64,000 nt of DNA from NCBI GenBank assembly GCA_049289295.1, contig JBATLL010000016.1:97783-161782 (forward strand). The letters are read 5' to 3'. A program made the translations under genes and the position numbers. The notes below the pieces were generated by a model that was not told where the DNA came from, made no database searches, and saw only the letters and a list, made by a program, of their open reading frames with translations. Origin of the DNA: BOKV01 sp049289295 (GTDB lineage Bacteria > Pseudomonadota > Alphaproteobacteria > Rhizobiales > Rhizobiaceae). Of the stretch, positions 45,079 to 54,154 are shown one piece after another (position 1 is the first letter of the stretch; every line of letters starts with the position of its first letter).

Positions 45079-45954
45079 TCAACGCTTGCGCCAATAGGCA
45101 CCAGTCCAGTCGATCCGGATGATTTCCTCGCCAATGCCATGCGCCAGGCGGTAATCGTCAACTGCCGCCTTGCAGGCGGGAAGGGCGAAATCGTCAATGA
45201 TGCAGAATCCGCCAGGGGACAGTTTCGGATACAGCGCTTCCAGCGCCTGCATGGTCGAGCCATACATGTCACCATCGAGCCGGATCAGCGCAAAGCGATC
45301 AGCCTCCAGCTTGTGAAGCGTATGCTCGAAGAAGCCTTTCACGAACCGCACTTGATCGTCCAGGAGGCCGAAACGCCTGAAACCGTCTTCGACCTGCTGT
45401 TGCGATATGGCCAGTTCGCGGTGCTGGTGCAATGTGTCGCCCTCATCCGCAGGGTAGCGGGCAATATCGGGGGGCGGCAACCCGTCGAAGGAATCGGCCA
45501 CATGCACGATCCGCTTGTGGTCACCATAAGCCTCCAGCATGGCCCGCATCAGAATGCAGGAGCCGCCGCGCCACACGCCGGTCTCGATCAGGTCGCCCTT
45601 GATGTCGTCCTCGATCACCGTTCTGACTGCGTCGCGCAGATTTTCCATGCGTGGCTTGCCAATCATGGAATGGGCTTGAGATGGCCAGACCTTGCCTTCC
45701 GCAATCAGCTTGCCAGACTGCCCGCTCTTCCAGTGCAGTGATGCGCCCAGCGGCGAAGCGCACAGATCCAGCAGGCGCAGCAGGACATTCCTGGTCATCT
45801 GTCTAATCTTGCGGGAGCGGCGCAAATGCTTTGGCGGGAAGAGGCCCGTTTCGGCGATGCGCCTTGGCGCTTCATCCCAGAATGAAAAAAGCAGCACATC
45901 AATGACGAGATCGATATAGGCGGCCCGCAGCCCCTTGACAGTATCGCTCTTCAC
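45079..45954 (-). CDS. TylF/MycF-family O-methyltransferase
   Basis: 291 aa, SAM-dependent O-methyltransferase of the macrocin-O-methyltransferase family, which usually methylates sugar hydroxyls. Core motifs: GDLIETGVWRGGSCILMRA (SAM binding, about 120-138), VHVADSFDGLPPPD, and the metal-binding LIRLDGDMYGSTMQAL with the downstream CIIDDFALP. The N-terminal 80 residues are an extra helical region. A GTG start at 45954 with GGATGAAAGC upstream is the best choice. It lies 76 bp downstream of the glycosyltransferase in the same direction, so it probably modifies the glycan made by that cluster. Confidence 0.85.
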   Translation of the reverse strand: MKSDTVKGLRAAYIDLVIDVLLFSFWDEAPRRIAETGLFPPKHLRRSRKIRQMTRNVLLRLLDLCASPLGASLHWKSGQSGKLIAEGKVWPSQAHSMIGKPRMENLRDAVRTVIEDDIKGDLIETGVWRGGSCILMRAMLEAYGDHKRIVHVADSFDGLPPPDIARYPADEGDTLHQHRELAISQQQVEDGFRRFGLLDDQVRFVKGFFEHTLHKLEADRFALIRLDGDMYGSTMQALEALYPKLSPGGFCIIDDFALPACKAAVDDYRLAHGIGEEIIRIDWTGAYWRKR

Positions 45955-46030
45955 GCTTTCATCCCACCGACCAGGTTGGCCACCCCCAATCCACGTTCGC
46001 GCGATTCCACGAGGTGCGCAAGCGGAAGGC

Positions 46031-47437
46031 TCAATCCGGCTTCACAAGTTCAAGCCTCGCGAGCAGGAATAGACCCTTGTCTCTTGATCTCGTCATCCTG
46101 TGTGCTGACAGCTCACGCAGTTCAAGTTCGACAAGTCCATCGGGTTCCACTGCGGCATGTGGAATTGAAAACTGCCAGACCGAAAGCTCGTTCTTTCCTT
46201 CAATCACTCCGATCAGCTTTCCAGCTGCAAGCAGTTCTATCCGTTGACCTTCTGAACCAACGCGCCCGGTCACACTCACACCAAGGGGCGACATCGCGCC
46301 CTTCCGCGTTCTGATCACAAGGCTTGCTTGCGCCGAATTCATCCAGGAGCCGTCGGCAGTCGAAGGTGCCCAGCCACCAGCCTTGTGGCGTGAGCCGGAC
46401 CCACTGGTGGAGAAGTCGATGGCGTCCCCGGTCCTGGTATCTGGGCAGGCCAGTCGCGCAGCGTGATATTTCAGCATTTCAATGCTGGCACCGGATCTGG
46501 CCAGCTTCGGCAATCCGCGTTGGCGGCGAAGATGATCAATCTGCTCGCCCTTGCGGGTCAATGGTTTACGTCGACCGTGGAGAAGGACGGGATGCAGACC
46601 GAGACGGATGGCCGCGAGCTTGAGCGGTTTCAACAATCGCGCGCCCAGTCTCGGACCAGGTCCTTCCACCATGCGGTCACACAGCGTGGCGCGCAGACTG
46701 GCGGGACCGCCACTGAGCATGGAGGCGATCTTGTCGTGTGTGCCGCTTATCTGTTCGAGATAGGAATCTTGCCTCGCTGTCGAAGGTAGCAGTATCGCCG
46801 AGACAATGGGAACCGAGCGCATCCTGTAGCCCGAGCGCCATGCGCGCAACAGAAAATCCCTTGAACTTTCGCGCCGGCATTCCGCCGCTGGCCGCCACCC
46901 GGCCAGGTTTTCGTGTATCTCGCGTTTGAGCACCCACAAGGATGCCGGGACATGCAGCGTCAGCGGCGTGTAGAGTGCATCACCAGTCTGTCCCAGAAAT
47001 CCGACCAGCCACGGAAAATCAGCGTTTTCCTTCTGGACTTCTGGTGGGACAAGAACAGCCGCGCCTGTGAAGCACAGGTCGCTGCCACTTGCCTGCAGCC
47101 AGGTAAGTGCCGTCGCGAGGTGATCGGGAAACCAGAAATCGTCGTGATTGAGAAAGGCGACATATTCGCCTTGGGCAGAAAGTACGCCGATATTGTTGGG
47201 ACCGGACTGTTCGCCATAATTGATCGGCAGGTTGATGAAGCGCAGGCGGCTGTCCTTGATCGAACTGATCACCCGGACAGTTTCGGCATCCGTGCAATCG
47301 CCGACTACAATTACCTCGATTTCACGCAATGTCTGGCCGAGCGCGCACCCGATGGCATGGCGAAGCACATGCGGCCGACCCCAGGTTGCAATGATGACGC
47401 TGACGACAGGATCTCTTGCCAAGGTATGCCGTTTCAC
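46031..47437 (-). CDS. Family 2 glycosyltransferase with an extra C-terminal domain
   Basis: 468 aa. The GT-A domain (about 8-230) begins VSVIIATWGRPHVLRHAI and has the metal-binding acidic motif FLNHDDFWFPDH, typical of GT2 enzymes using nucleotide sugars. A middle basic helical region follows (about 260-345). The last 110 or so residues look beta-rich (SQ/GxxIELLAAGKLIGVIEG, then LVELELRELSAH) and are not a domain I recognise; a carbohydrate-binding or jelly-roll module is possible. The GTG start at 47437 overlaps the stop of the RmlC-like gene by 4 bp (GTGA), so translation is coupled. Sugar and acceptor are unknown. Confidence 0.82.
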   Translation of the reverse strand: MKRHTLARDPVVSVIIATWGRPHVLRHAIGCALGQTLREIEVIVVGDCTDAETVRVISSIKDSRLRFINLPINYGEQSGPNNIGVLSAQGEYVAFLNHDDFWFPDHLATALTWLQASGSDLCFTGAAVLVPPEVQKENADFPWLVGFLGQTGDALYTPLTLHVPASLWVLKREIHENLAGWRPAAECRRESSRDFLLRAWRSGYRMRSVPIVSAILLPSTARQDSYLEQISGTHDKIASMLSGGPASLRATLCDRMVEGPGPRLGARLLKPLKLAAIRLGLHPVLLHGRRKPLTRKGEQIDHLRRQRGLPKLARSGASIEMLKYHAARLACPDTRTGDAIDFSTSGSGSRHKAGGWAPSTADGSWMNSAQASLVIRTRKGAMSPLGVSVTGRVGSEGQRIELLAAGKLIGVIEGKNELSVWQFSIPHAAVEPDGLVELELRELSAHRMTRSRDKGLFLLARLELVKPD

Positions 47438-48018
47438 GCGCTCAGATCGACCGGTATCTGATCGGTATCCGAGGGCAGGCGCCAATGGTCCGGATTTTCG
47501 TATTCGAAGGCAATGTCCACCGCATTGATAACGAGCGCATTGGAACCGCCAAGGCAGCGTACACCATGCCATACACCAGGCGGAATGGTGATCAGCATGG
47601 GCCGGTGCTCACCAAAGATGCGGATCCAGCCCTTGCCATGGGAAGGCGAATGCCGCCGCCCGTCATAAAGCCCAACCTTGACACGACCGACCGAACAGAA
47701 AAGGCGATCTGTTGCCAGTGAATGCGCGTGCCAGGCCGAAATGCTTCCTTCGGCAATGGTTCTTTGAAATATCTGGCTCACCGGCAGGTCATCCAGTTTC
47801 CAGTCGCTTCGATAGATTTCGGTCAGGACACCGGAACCGATGGTGATAGCGCGAACTTCCTTCACGCACACGCCATCAATCGGACAACCATCCACGGGCA
47901 TCCAGTCAGCAGTAACCGACTGCTGGTCTCGCTCACCAATGACGGACCAGTCGGTTCGAGGATCACTCTTCAAGGAAATCACCTGCAATCTTGTTTGTCT
48001 TGCCAGGGACAATTGCAC
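47434..48018 (-). CDS. RmlC-like cupin (dTDP-sugar epimerase family)
   Basis: 194 aa, related to dTDP-4-dehydrorhamnose 3,5-epimerase. Matches include ISAWHAHSLATDRLFCSVG (active-site His region), VKVGLYDGR, the strand LITIPPGVWHGVRC and the C-terminal FEYENPDHWRLPSD, which is like the RmlC tail. No other dTDP-rhamnose genes are present, and the RGLH motif of true RmlC reads WHAH, so activity may differ. The GTG start at 48018 has no ribosome binding site, and an internal start is possible. It is the first gene of the three-gene glycan cluster. Confidence 0.75.
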   Translation of the reverse strand: MQLSLARQTRLQVISLKSDPRTDWSVIGERDQQSVTADWMPVDGCPIDGVCVKEVRAITIGSGVLTEIYRSDWKLDDLPVSQIFQRTIAEGSISAWHAHSLATDRLFCSVGRVKVGLYDGRRHSPSHGKGWIRIFGEHRPMLITIPPGVWHGVRCLGGSNALVINAVDIAFEYENPDHWRLPSDTDQIPVDLSA

Positions 48019-48173
48019 AATTTGTAAGAACGTTGCATCCGTGATTCAAGCGGGGGACGAATTGCTCCCAATCTTTGGTGTTCACTGTGTCCGGCTTGCA
48101 TCGCTGGCGCCTTTGTGGTGTTCCTCACCGCGCGCCAAGGCGTGCATGAACAGGCGAAACGAGTCGGACAGAC

Positions 48174-49535
48174 ATGAAACCGGTAGTCAGATTTGCTCCA
48201 TCCCCCACGGGCAACATTCACATAGGCAATGCCCGTACGGCGCTGATCAACTGGATCATCGCGCTGCGTGAGGAGGGGACGTTCATCCTTCGCTACGACG
48301 ACACCGACCGTGAGCGTTCAAAGCAGGAATATGCCGATGGCATTTTCAGGGACCTGACCTGGCTTGGCATCGTTCCCGACCGCATCGAACGCCAGTCCGA
48401 CCGGTCGGATCGCCACGAGGAAGCTACCCGCCGGTTGAAGGAAGCCGGAATCCTCTATCCATGTTTCGAAACACCCGATGAACTGGATCGCAAGCGCAAG
48501 CGCCTCGCTGCGCGCGGCCAGCCGCCCGTTTACGACCGTGCCGCCCTGCACCTGTCGGCATCCGATTTTGCCGCACTGGAAGCCTCGGGCAAGCGTCCGC
48601 ACTGGCGTTTCCTGCTGCCAAACCACGATGGAGACCCTTTTGCGCCAAGGCGAACCGAGGTGCAGTGGGACGATCTCATTCGCGGACCCCAGACAGTTGA
48701 CCTTTCGTCCATGTCCGATCCGGTTCTTGTGCGCGAGGATGGAACATGGCCCTACACGCTCACCAGCGTTGTCGATGATGTGGATTTCCTTGTGACCCAC
48801 ATCATTCGCGGCGACGATCATGTTTCCAACACGGGCGTGCAGATATCGATTTTCCAGGCGCTCGGCGCTCCCGTTCCTGCCTTTGGCCATCACAACCTGC
48901 TGACCACCGCCAGCGGCGAAGGTCTTTCAAAGCGACTGGGGTCGCTCTCACTCAGGAACCTGGCCGAAGACGGTTATGAGCCGATGGCCGTCGCTTCGCT
49001 CGCCGTCCTGATCGGTGGGGCAGGGGCAGTGGAACCCATGGCCACGATGGACGCGCTCGCCGCGCGCCTGGACCTGTCGGCAATCGGCAAGTCCGCAGCC
49101 AAGTTCGATGTCTCGGAACTGGATGCGCTCAACCGCAAACTGGTTCATGCGATGGAATGGGAAGATGTATCGGGCCGTTTCCCTGCTGATGCATTCGAGG
49201 GGCGGGGCGCGGAATTCTGGCCTGCCGTCCGCGAGAACTGCGAGCGGGCAAGGGACGCTGCAAAGTGGTGGGATGTTGTCACCTCGGCCGCTGCCGTCAT
49301 CTCGGACGAAGATCGCGACTACATCGCCATGGCGCGCGAAACCCTTCCATACGGTGCGCTCGACACGACCAGCTGGCAGCAATGGACCGCTGAACTGAAA
49401 ACGAGAAGCGGGCGCAAGGGACGCGAACTCTTCATGCCGCTGCGCCGGGTGCTCACCGGACTGGATCACGGACCCGACATGGCGCGGCTGCTGCCGATTA
49501 TTGGACGGGAAAGAATTCTGGCCCGACTACCCTGA
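48174..49535 (+). CDS. gltX: Glutamyl-tRNA synthetase (short GltX paralogue)
   Basis: Class Ic synthetase, 453 aa. HIGH-like motif FAPSPTGNIHIGNART (HIGN at 16-19) and KMSKS-like LSKR at 251-254 (GEGLSKRLGSLS). The Rossmann domain insertion and C-terminal helical anticodon domain are of normal size. Alphaproteobacteria often carry two GltX proteins and lack GlnRS, with one charging tRNA-Gln for GatCAB. The LSKR-type loop suggests this is one of that pair, but which tRNA it prefers cannot be read here. Its 3' end overlaps the convergent DUF2865 gene by 38 bp. Confidence 0.93.
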   Translation: MKPVVRFAPSPTGNIHIGNARTALINWIIALREEGTFILRYDDTDRERSKQEYADGIFRDLTWLGIVPDRIERQSDRSDRHEEATRRLKEAGILYPCFETPDELDRKRKRLAARGQPPVYDRAALHLSASDFAALEASGKRPHWRFLLPNHDGDPFAPRRTEVQWDDLIRGPQTVDLSSMSDPVLVREDGTWPYTLTSVVDDVDFLVTHIIRGDDHVSNTGVQISIFQALGAPVPAFGHHNLLTTASGEGLSKRLGSLSLRNLAEDGYEPMAVASLAVLIGGAGAVEPMATMDALAARLDLSAIGKSAAKFDVSELDALNRKLVHAMEWEDVSGRFPADAFEGRGAEFWPAVRENCERARDAAKWWDVVTSAAAVISDEDRDYIAMARETLPYGALDTTSWQQWTAELKTRSGRKGRELFMPLRRVLTGLDHGPDMARLLPIIGRERILARLP

Positions 49536-50607
49536 TCTTGCGCTCGCCGACTGCCGCAAGCGGCTTGACGCCTTCATCCTTGTGGCGGTTGAGTTCCTGC
49601 AGATAGGCGCTGGTCAGGCCGCCGGAAAGATTGTTCCGCGTTTCCGGGTCAAGGCCCGGATCGGACTTGAAGACGGGTGTGGGAATACGGTCGCGACTGT
49701 CTGCTTCGCTGGTAATGTCGCGGATCGTGACGCCACCCGCCACTTCCGTCAGTCCGCCACGCGAAAACCGGCATTCACAGGCTGAATTCACCGATTTGCG
49801 ATAGTTGAAGGCGGTCGGCAGGCTCACATAGGGCTGGTCGGAACGATAGGAAATCATGTCCTCGCTGTCCTGGCTCGGCATGCCGTGATAGTAGAGCTGA
49901 ACTTCTGCTCCGGGGCACATGTTCTGGCAGGTCGCCTCATCCTGGTCGAAGCGTTCGCGCACGGTCGAAAAGCTGATCGGGAAATAGTAGCCGTCACAGG
50001 TTCGCACGCACAGCGTTCTGAACGTTCCATAGCGACTGCCAAGCCCGATGTCAGGCGCAAACCCATCGCCGCCGCGCTGGCCGTTTTCGCGGAATGTCCT
50101 GACGCCGAAAATCTGTTCCAGCAGCGTCCTGCGACGCGGTTCCTCGCTGCGCGCATCGATAACGCCAGATGGTCCGCTGATACGATTCTGGCAGCCATTG
50201 CGCTGCAGTTCGGCGAGAATGGACTTGCGTCGGCGGCTGTCGCCACCTCCACCGCCGCCCAGGCTGTCGCGCGTGCGTTCCAGCTTCGCAAGGTTGATGC
50301 TCATCTGTTCAAGGCTGGAGCGAATTCGGTCGCAAAGCGCGGAATTGCGGCTGAAAATGCCTGCCGAGCAGCCATTCTGTCGTGCCGCGCGCTGGGTCTT
50401 GACCATCTGGGCCCGCTGTTCGCGCGCCGCGCGCTCATATTGCTGGTATTTGGCCGAATTGGCGCTGAACCCACCGCCGGAATCAATCGCGGTCAGTTCG
50501 TTGACCAGTTGCAGGCAATAGGCTGACTGGGCAAAAGCGCGCACGGGCACGAAAAGGCAGGCCATGACAAGGGCCAGTCCAATCCATCCTTTTCCCATAC
50601 CCTTCAT
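49498..50607 (-). CDS. DUF2865 secreted protein
   Basis: 369 aa, with a signal peptide (about 1-26, VRAFAQS). The DUF2865 core spans about residues 185-290: FRTLCVRTCDGYYFPISFS, then CQNMCPGAEVQLYYH. Four or more cysteines suggest disulfides in the periplasm or outer surface. An N-terminal coiled-coil-like Gln/Arg-rich segment and a Gly run precede the core. The family is restricted mainly to Rhizobiales and has no assigned function. ATG at 50607 with GAGGAAG upstream. Overlaps the gltX 3' end by 38 bp in opposite orientation. Confidence 0.85.
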   Translation of the reverse strand: MKGMGKGWIGLALVMACLFVPVRAFAQSAYCLQLVNELTAIDSGGGFSANSAKYQQYERAAREQRAQMVKTQRAARQNGCSAGIFSRNSALCDRIRSSLEQMSINLAKLERTRDSLGGGGGGDSRRRKSILAELQRNGCQNRISGPSGVIDARSEEPRRRTLLEQIFGVRTFRENGQRGGDGFAPDIGLGSRYGTFRTLCVRTCDGYYFPISFSTVRERFDQDEATCQNMCPGAEVQLYYHGMPSQDSEDMISYRSDQPYVSLPTAFNYRKSVNSACECRFSRGGLTEVAGGVTIRDITSEADSRDRIPTPVFKSDPGLDPETRNNLSGGLTSAYLQELNRHKDEGVKPLAAVGERKIRVVGPEFFPVQ

Positions 50608-50709
50608 GGTTCTGGTACTTCCTCGTACTGCTTTGCGGCCCCGCCAGACCGGTCAGCATGTGTATCAGGCATCGCGCGTTACGCAAGGTTACTGGTGAAA
50701 GCGATCAAA

Positions 50710-53031
50710 TCAAGGCTTGCTGCCTTCCCGGCTGCTCTTCGACTGCATCGCCTCGACAGAAGCAAGTGCGCTCATGTTGAAGACGCCCCGCGAAGTTACG
50801 GACGGCGTCAGGACATGCACCGGTTTGGCCGTACCAATGAGAATCGGACCGACATGCAGCGCATCTGTCATCTGCTTGACCACATTGAGCGTGATGTTGG
50901 CGGCATCCAGGTTTGGAAACACCAGCAGGTTCGCCTGGCCCTTCAGCCGCGATTGCGGGAATACGCGCTCGCGGATGATTTCCGACAAGGCGCTGTCACC
51001 ATGCATTTCACCATCCACCTCGATATCGGGATGGTCGCGGAACAGAATCTCGACCGCATCGCGCATCTTCTGCGAGGCAACTGAATTGCGCGAACCGAAA
51101 TCCGAAGCCGATAGCAGCGCCGCCTTGGGCGTCATGCCGAAACGCGAAATCTCGGTTGCCGCCAGCACCGTCATCTCGGCGATTTCCTCCGCCGTGGGTT
51201 CATCTGTGACATAGGTGTCGGTCAGGAACCATGCGCCCGCCTGGTTGATCAGGATGGAAAGGCCCGAAAGGGCGCGCACGCCGGGTGCGCGTCCAATGAT
51301 CATTTCGACATAGTTGAGATGGCGCAGGAAGCGTCCGTCCAGACCGCACAGCATTGCATCCGCATCGCCACGCTCCACCGCCAGCGCACCAATGACAGTG
51401 TTGGATGAGCGCACGATCGTGCGCGCTGCTTCCGGCGTGATGCCGCGCCTGCCGGTTTTCTCCAGCATGAGATCGACATAGTCGCGGAACCGGTCATCCT
51501 TCTGCGGATTGACAAGCTGGAAGTCACGCCCCGGCCGCACCCGGAGGCCATGGCGTTCCAGTCTCGCTTCCACGACTTCGGGTCGACCGATCAGGATCGG
51601 GTCGCAAAGCCGCTCCTCGATGGCGATCTGCGCTGCGCGCAGCACGCGTTCATCCTCGCCATCGGCATAGATGACCCGCTGGATCGAACTCTTTGCCTTC
51701 TCGATCACCGGCTTCATGATAAGCCCGGAGCGGAACACGAAGCGGTTCAACTGGTCGAGATAGGCATCGAAATCCGTTATTGGCCGTGTTGCCACACCGC
51801 TTTCCATCGCAGCCTTTGCCACGGCAGGCGCGATACGCAGGATGAGCCGCTGGTCGAAAGGCGAGGGAATGAGATAGTCCGGCCCGAAGATCGGCGCGCT
51901 GGTTCCGTAGGCGCGCGCAGCAACGTCGGATGGTTCCTCATGCGCAAGCTGCGCGATGGCGCGAACCGCCGCCATCTTCATTTCCTCGTTGATGGTCGTT
52001 GCGCCCGCATCCAGCGCACCGCGAAAGATATAGGGAAAACACAGGACATTGTTGACCTGGTTCGGGAAATCCGAGCGACCCGTGCAAATCATCGCATCCG
52101 CGCGCGCCTCACGGGCAAGCTGCGGCATGATTTCCGGTGTCGGATTGGCCAGCGCCATGATCAACGGCTTTGGCGCCATGCGGGTCACCATTTCCGGTTT
52201 CAGCACGCCGCCAGCCGACAGGCCGACAAAGACATCAGCCCCCTCGATGATTTCCGCCAGTGTCCGCTTGTCGGTTTCCTTGGCAAATGGTTCCTTGTAC
52301 TGGTCCATGAGGGCTTCACGCCCCTTGTAGACCACGCCTTCAAGATCGCTGATCCAGATATTCTCTTGACTGGCGCCAAGGCTCACCAGCAGGTTGAGGC
52401 AGGCAAGGGCCGCTGCACCCGCGCCCGAGGCGACGATCTTGACCGAAGCAATATCCTTGCCGGCATGTTCGAGCGCGTTCAGCACAGCGGCAGACACGAT
52501 GATTGCCGTGCCGTGCTGGTCATCGTGGAATACCGGAATGTTCATCCGCTCGCGAAGGCAGCGCTCGATCTCGAAACATTCAGGTGCTTTGATGTCCTCA
52601 AGGTTGATACCGCCAAATGTGGGCTCAAGCGCCGCGACCACATTGCAGAAGGCTTCGATACGGTTCTCGCTCACCTCGATGTCGAATACATCGATGCCCG
52701 CGAACTTCTTGAACAGTACTGCCTTGCCTTCCATGACCGGTTTGGAAGCCAGCGGACCGATATTGCCAAGCCCAAGGACGGCCGTGCCATTCGATATCAC
52801 CGCGACCAGATTGCCGCGCGATGTGTATTTGGCCGCTTCCGTCGGATCGGCGGCTATCGCCAGGCAAGGTGCCGCCACTCCGGGCGAATAGGCAAGCGCC
52901 AGGTCGCGCTGGTTGCCAAGGGGTTTTGTCGCGGCAATGGCCAGTTTTCCCGGTGTTGGAAACTGGTGATAGTGCAGGGCGCCCGATTCAAGCTCGTTCG
53001 CTGGCTGGTAGGGTGTCGGTTTGTTGCTCAT
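50710..53031 (-). CDS. maeB: NADP-dependent malic enzyme, two-domain (malic enzyme + phosphotransacetylase-like)
   Basis: Decarboxylates malate to pyruvate. 773 aa from the ATG at 53031; in-frame codons further upstream lie inside the SDR gene. The malic domain (about 10-160) has the conserved LALAYSPGVAAPC and the FHDDQHGTAIIVSA motif. The NAD(P) fold includes VASGAGAAALACLNLLVSLG. The C-terminal 330 residues (about 440-773) form the phosphotransacetylase-like regulatory domain (KSSIQRVIYADGEDERVLRA) typical of MaeB/TME in rhizobia. DME versus TME cannot be settled by eye. It follows the SDR gene by 13 bp, so the two share an operon. Confidence 0.94.
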   Translation of the reverse strand: MSNKPTPYQPANELESGALHYHQFPTPGKLAIAATKPLGNQRDLALAYSPGVAAPCLAIAADPTEAAKYTSRGNLVAVISNGTAVLGLGNIGPLASKPVMEGKAVLFKKFAGIDVFDIEVSENRIEAFCNVVAALEPTFGGINLEDIKAPECFEIERCLRERMNIPVFHDDQHGTAIIVSAAVLNALEHAGKDIASVKIVASGAGAAALACLNLLVSLGASQENIWISDLEGVVYKGREALMDQYKEPFAKETDKRTLAEIIEGADVFVGLSAGGVLKPEMVTRMAPKPLIMALANPTPEIMPQLAREARADAMICTGRSDFPNQVNNVLCFPYIFRGALDAGATTINEEMKMAAVRAIAQLAHEEPSDVAARAYGTSAPIFGPDYLIPSPFDQRLILRIAPAVAKAAMESGVATRPITDFDAYLDQLNRFVFRSGLIMKPVIEKAKSSIQRVIYADGEDERVLRAAQIAIEERLCDPILIGRPEVVEARLERHGLRVRPGRDFQLVNPQKDDRFRDYVDLMLEKTGRRGITPEAARTIVRSSNTVIGALAVERGDADAMLCGLDGRFLRHLNYVEMIIGRAPGVRALSGLSILINQAGAWFLTDTYVTDEPTAEEIAEMTVLAATEISRFGMTPKAALLSASDFGSRNSVASQKMRDAVEILFRDHPDIEVDGEMHGDSALSEIIRERVFPQSRLKGQANLLVFPNLDAANITLNVVKQMTDALHVGPILIGTAKPVHVLTPSVTSRGVFNMSALASVEAMQSKSSREGSKP

Positions 53032-53044
53032 GTTCACGCCATCT

Positions 53045-53824
53045 TCAAAATGCGCTCTGGATAAATCCGCCGTCGACCAGGAAATTGCGGCCGGTAATGT
53101 ATCCGCCATGCGTCGAGCACAGGAAGGCGCAGAGCGCCCCGAATTCATCTGCCGTGCCCAACCGTGCGGCGGGGATCGTCTGTACTTCGCGAGCGCGCGC
53201 TTCTTCTTCGGAAATTCCCAGCCGATTGGCCATGAAGGCAAACCCGCTTCGCAGCCGGTCCGTGTCCATCTTGCCGGGCAGGATGTTGTTGATTGTCACA
53301 TTGTCCTTCGCCACGCCACGCGCCACGCCTGCCAGGAAGGATGTCAGTCCAGCCCTGGCACCGGAAGACAGATCCAGGCCCTCGATGGGGGCATAGACCG
53401 AACTGGAGGTGATGTTGACGATCCGGCCAAATCCGCGGGCTGCCATGCCGTCTATCACGCGTTGCACGAGTTCGATCGGACTGACCATGTTCTGCGTGAC
53501 GCCTTCCAGGATGGCCTTGCGGTCCAGTTCACGGAAATCACGCCTGGGCGGACCGCCATTGTTGTTGACCAAGATATCGGGGTCGGGACAGGCCTGCAGC
53601 AGCAGATCCTGGCCTTCATGTGTTGAGACATCGCAGACGACTGCAATGACCTTCGCGCCGATCGACTGGGCAATTTCGCTGGCTGAGCGTTCCGTGACTT
53701 CCCGGTTGCGTCCGTTGACGACAACCTCGCACCCGGCCTCTGCCAGCCTTTGCGCGCAACCCCGGCCCAGACCACGGCTCGACGCACACACGATGGCCTT
53801 TCGCCCTGCTATCCCCAGATCCAT
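53045..53824 (-). CDS. SDR-family protein with degenerate active site
   Basis: 259 aa Rossmann-fold short-chain dehydrogenase homologue. The cofactor motif is present but modified (CASSRGLGRGCA), and LVNNNGGPP marks the structural strand. Ser140-142 (ITSSSVYAP) could serve as the catalytic Ser, but the YxxxK pair is replaced by Ser153 and Arg157 in LSSGARAGLTS. This subgroup is known in many bacteria and is usually labelled 3-oxoacyl-reductase-like without proven activity. ATG at 53824 with GGAGACAGGAAA. First gene of the maeB operon. Confidence 0.85.
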   Translation of the reverse strand: MDLGIAGRKAIVCASSRGLGRGCAQRLAEAGCEVVVNGRNREVTERSASEIAQSIGAKVIAVVCDVSTHEGQDLLLQACPDPDILVNNNGGPPRRDFRELDRKAILEGVTQNMVSPIELVQRVIDGMAARGFGRIVNITSSSVYAPIEGLDLSSGARAGLTSFLAGVARGVAKDNVTINNILPGKMDTDRLRSGFAFMANRLGISEEEARAREVQTIPAARLGTADEFGALCAFLCSTHGGYITGRNFLVDGGFIQSAF

Positions 53825-54154
53825 GTTTCCTGTCTCCCCACAAGCAAACGAAGCTATCCCTGCTGCAAGTTCCCATGAACGCCCAACCTTCACAAGGCTG
53901 CAACGGGAATCGGCTTCAAGGCTCCTAGTAGCAGGAAAAATGGTGGCCATTGCCATGGAAACACGAGCGGCGGGAACAGTTTTTCGCTGCACTGGGCCCA
54001 TCGAACCGTCCAGAAGGCAACTTCATCGCAACGGGAGGAGCCGATGCCATGCCAGCTTGGTGCGTCCTGCTGGCAATTTGCGGTCTTTTAAATCAGCCGC
54101 GGTTGGCGCAATTAGGGGAGAGGCGCATCCCGCGCGATTCCGGAAACCCTGGCC
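53825..54154. other. Divergent intergenic region, SDR-maeB / threonine dehydratase
   Basis: 330 bp between divergent transcription units; presumably holds both promoters. No small gene, repeat or strong hexamer pair is evident. Confidence 0.3.
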
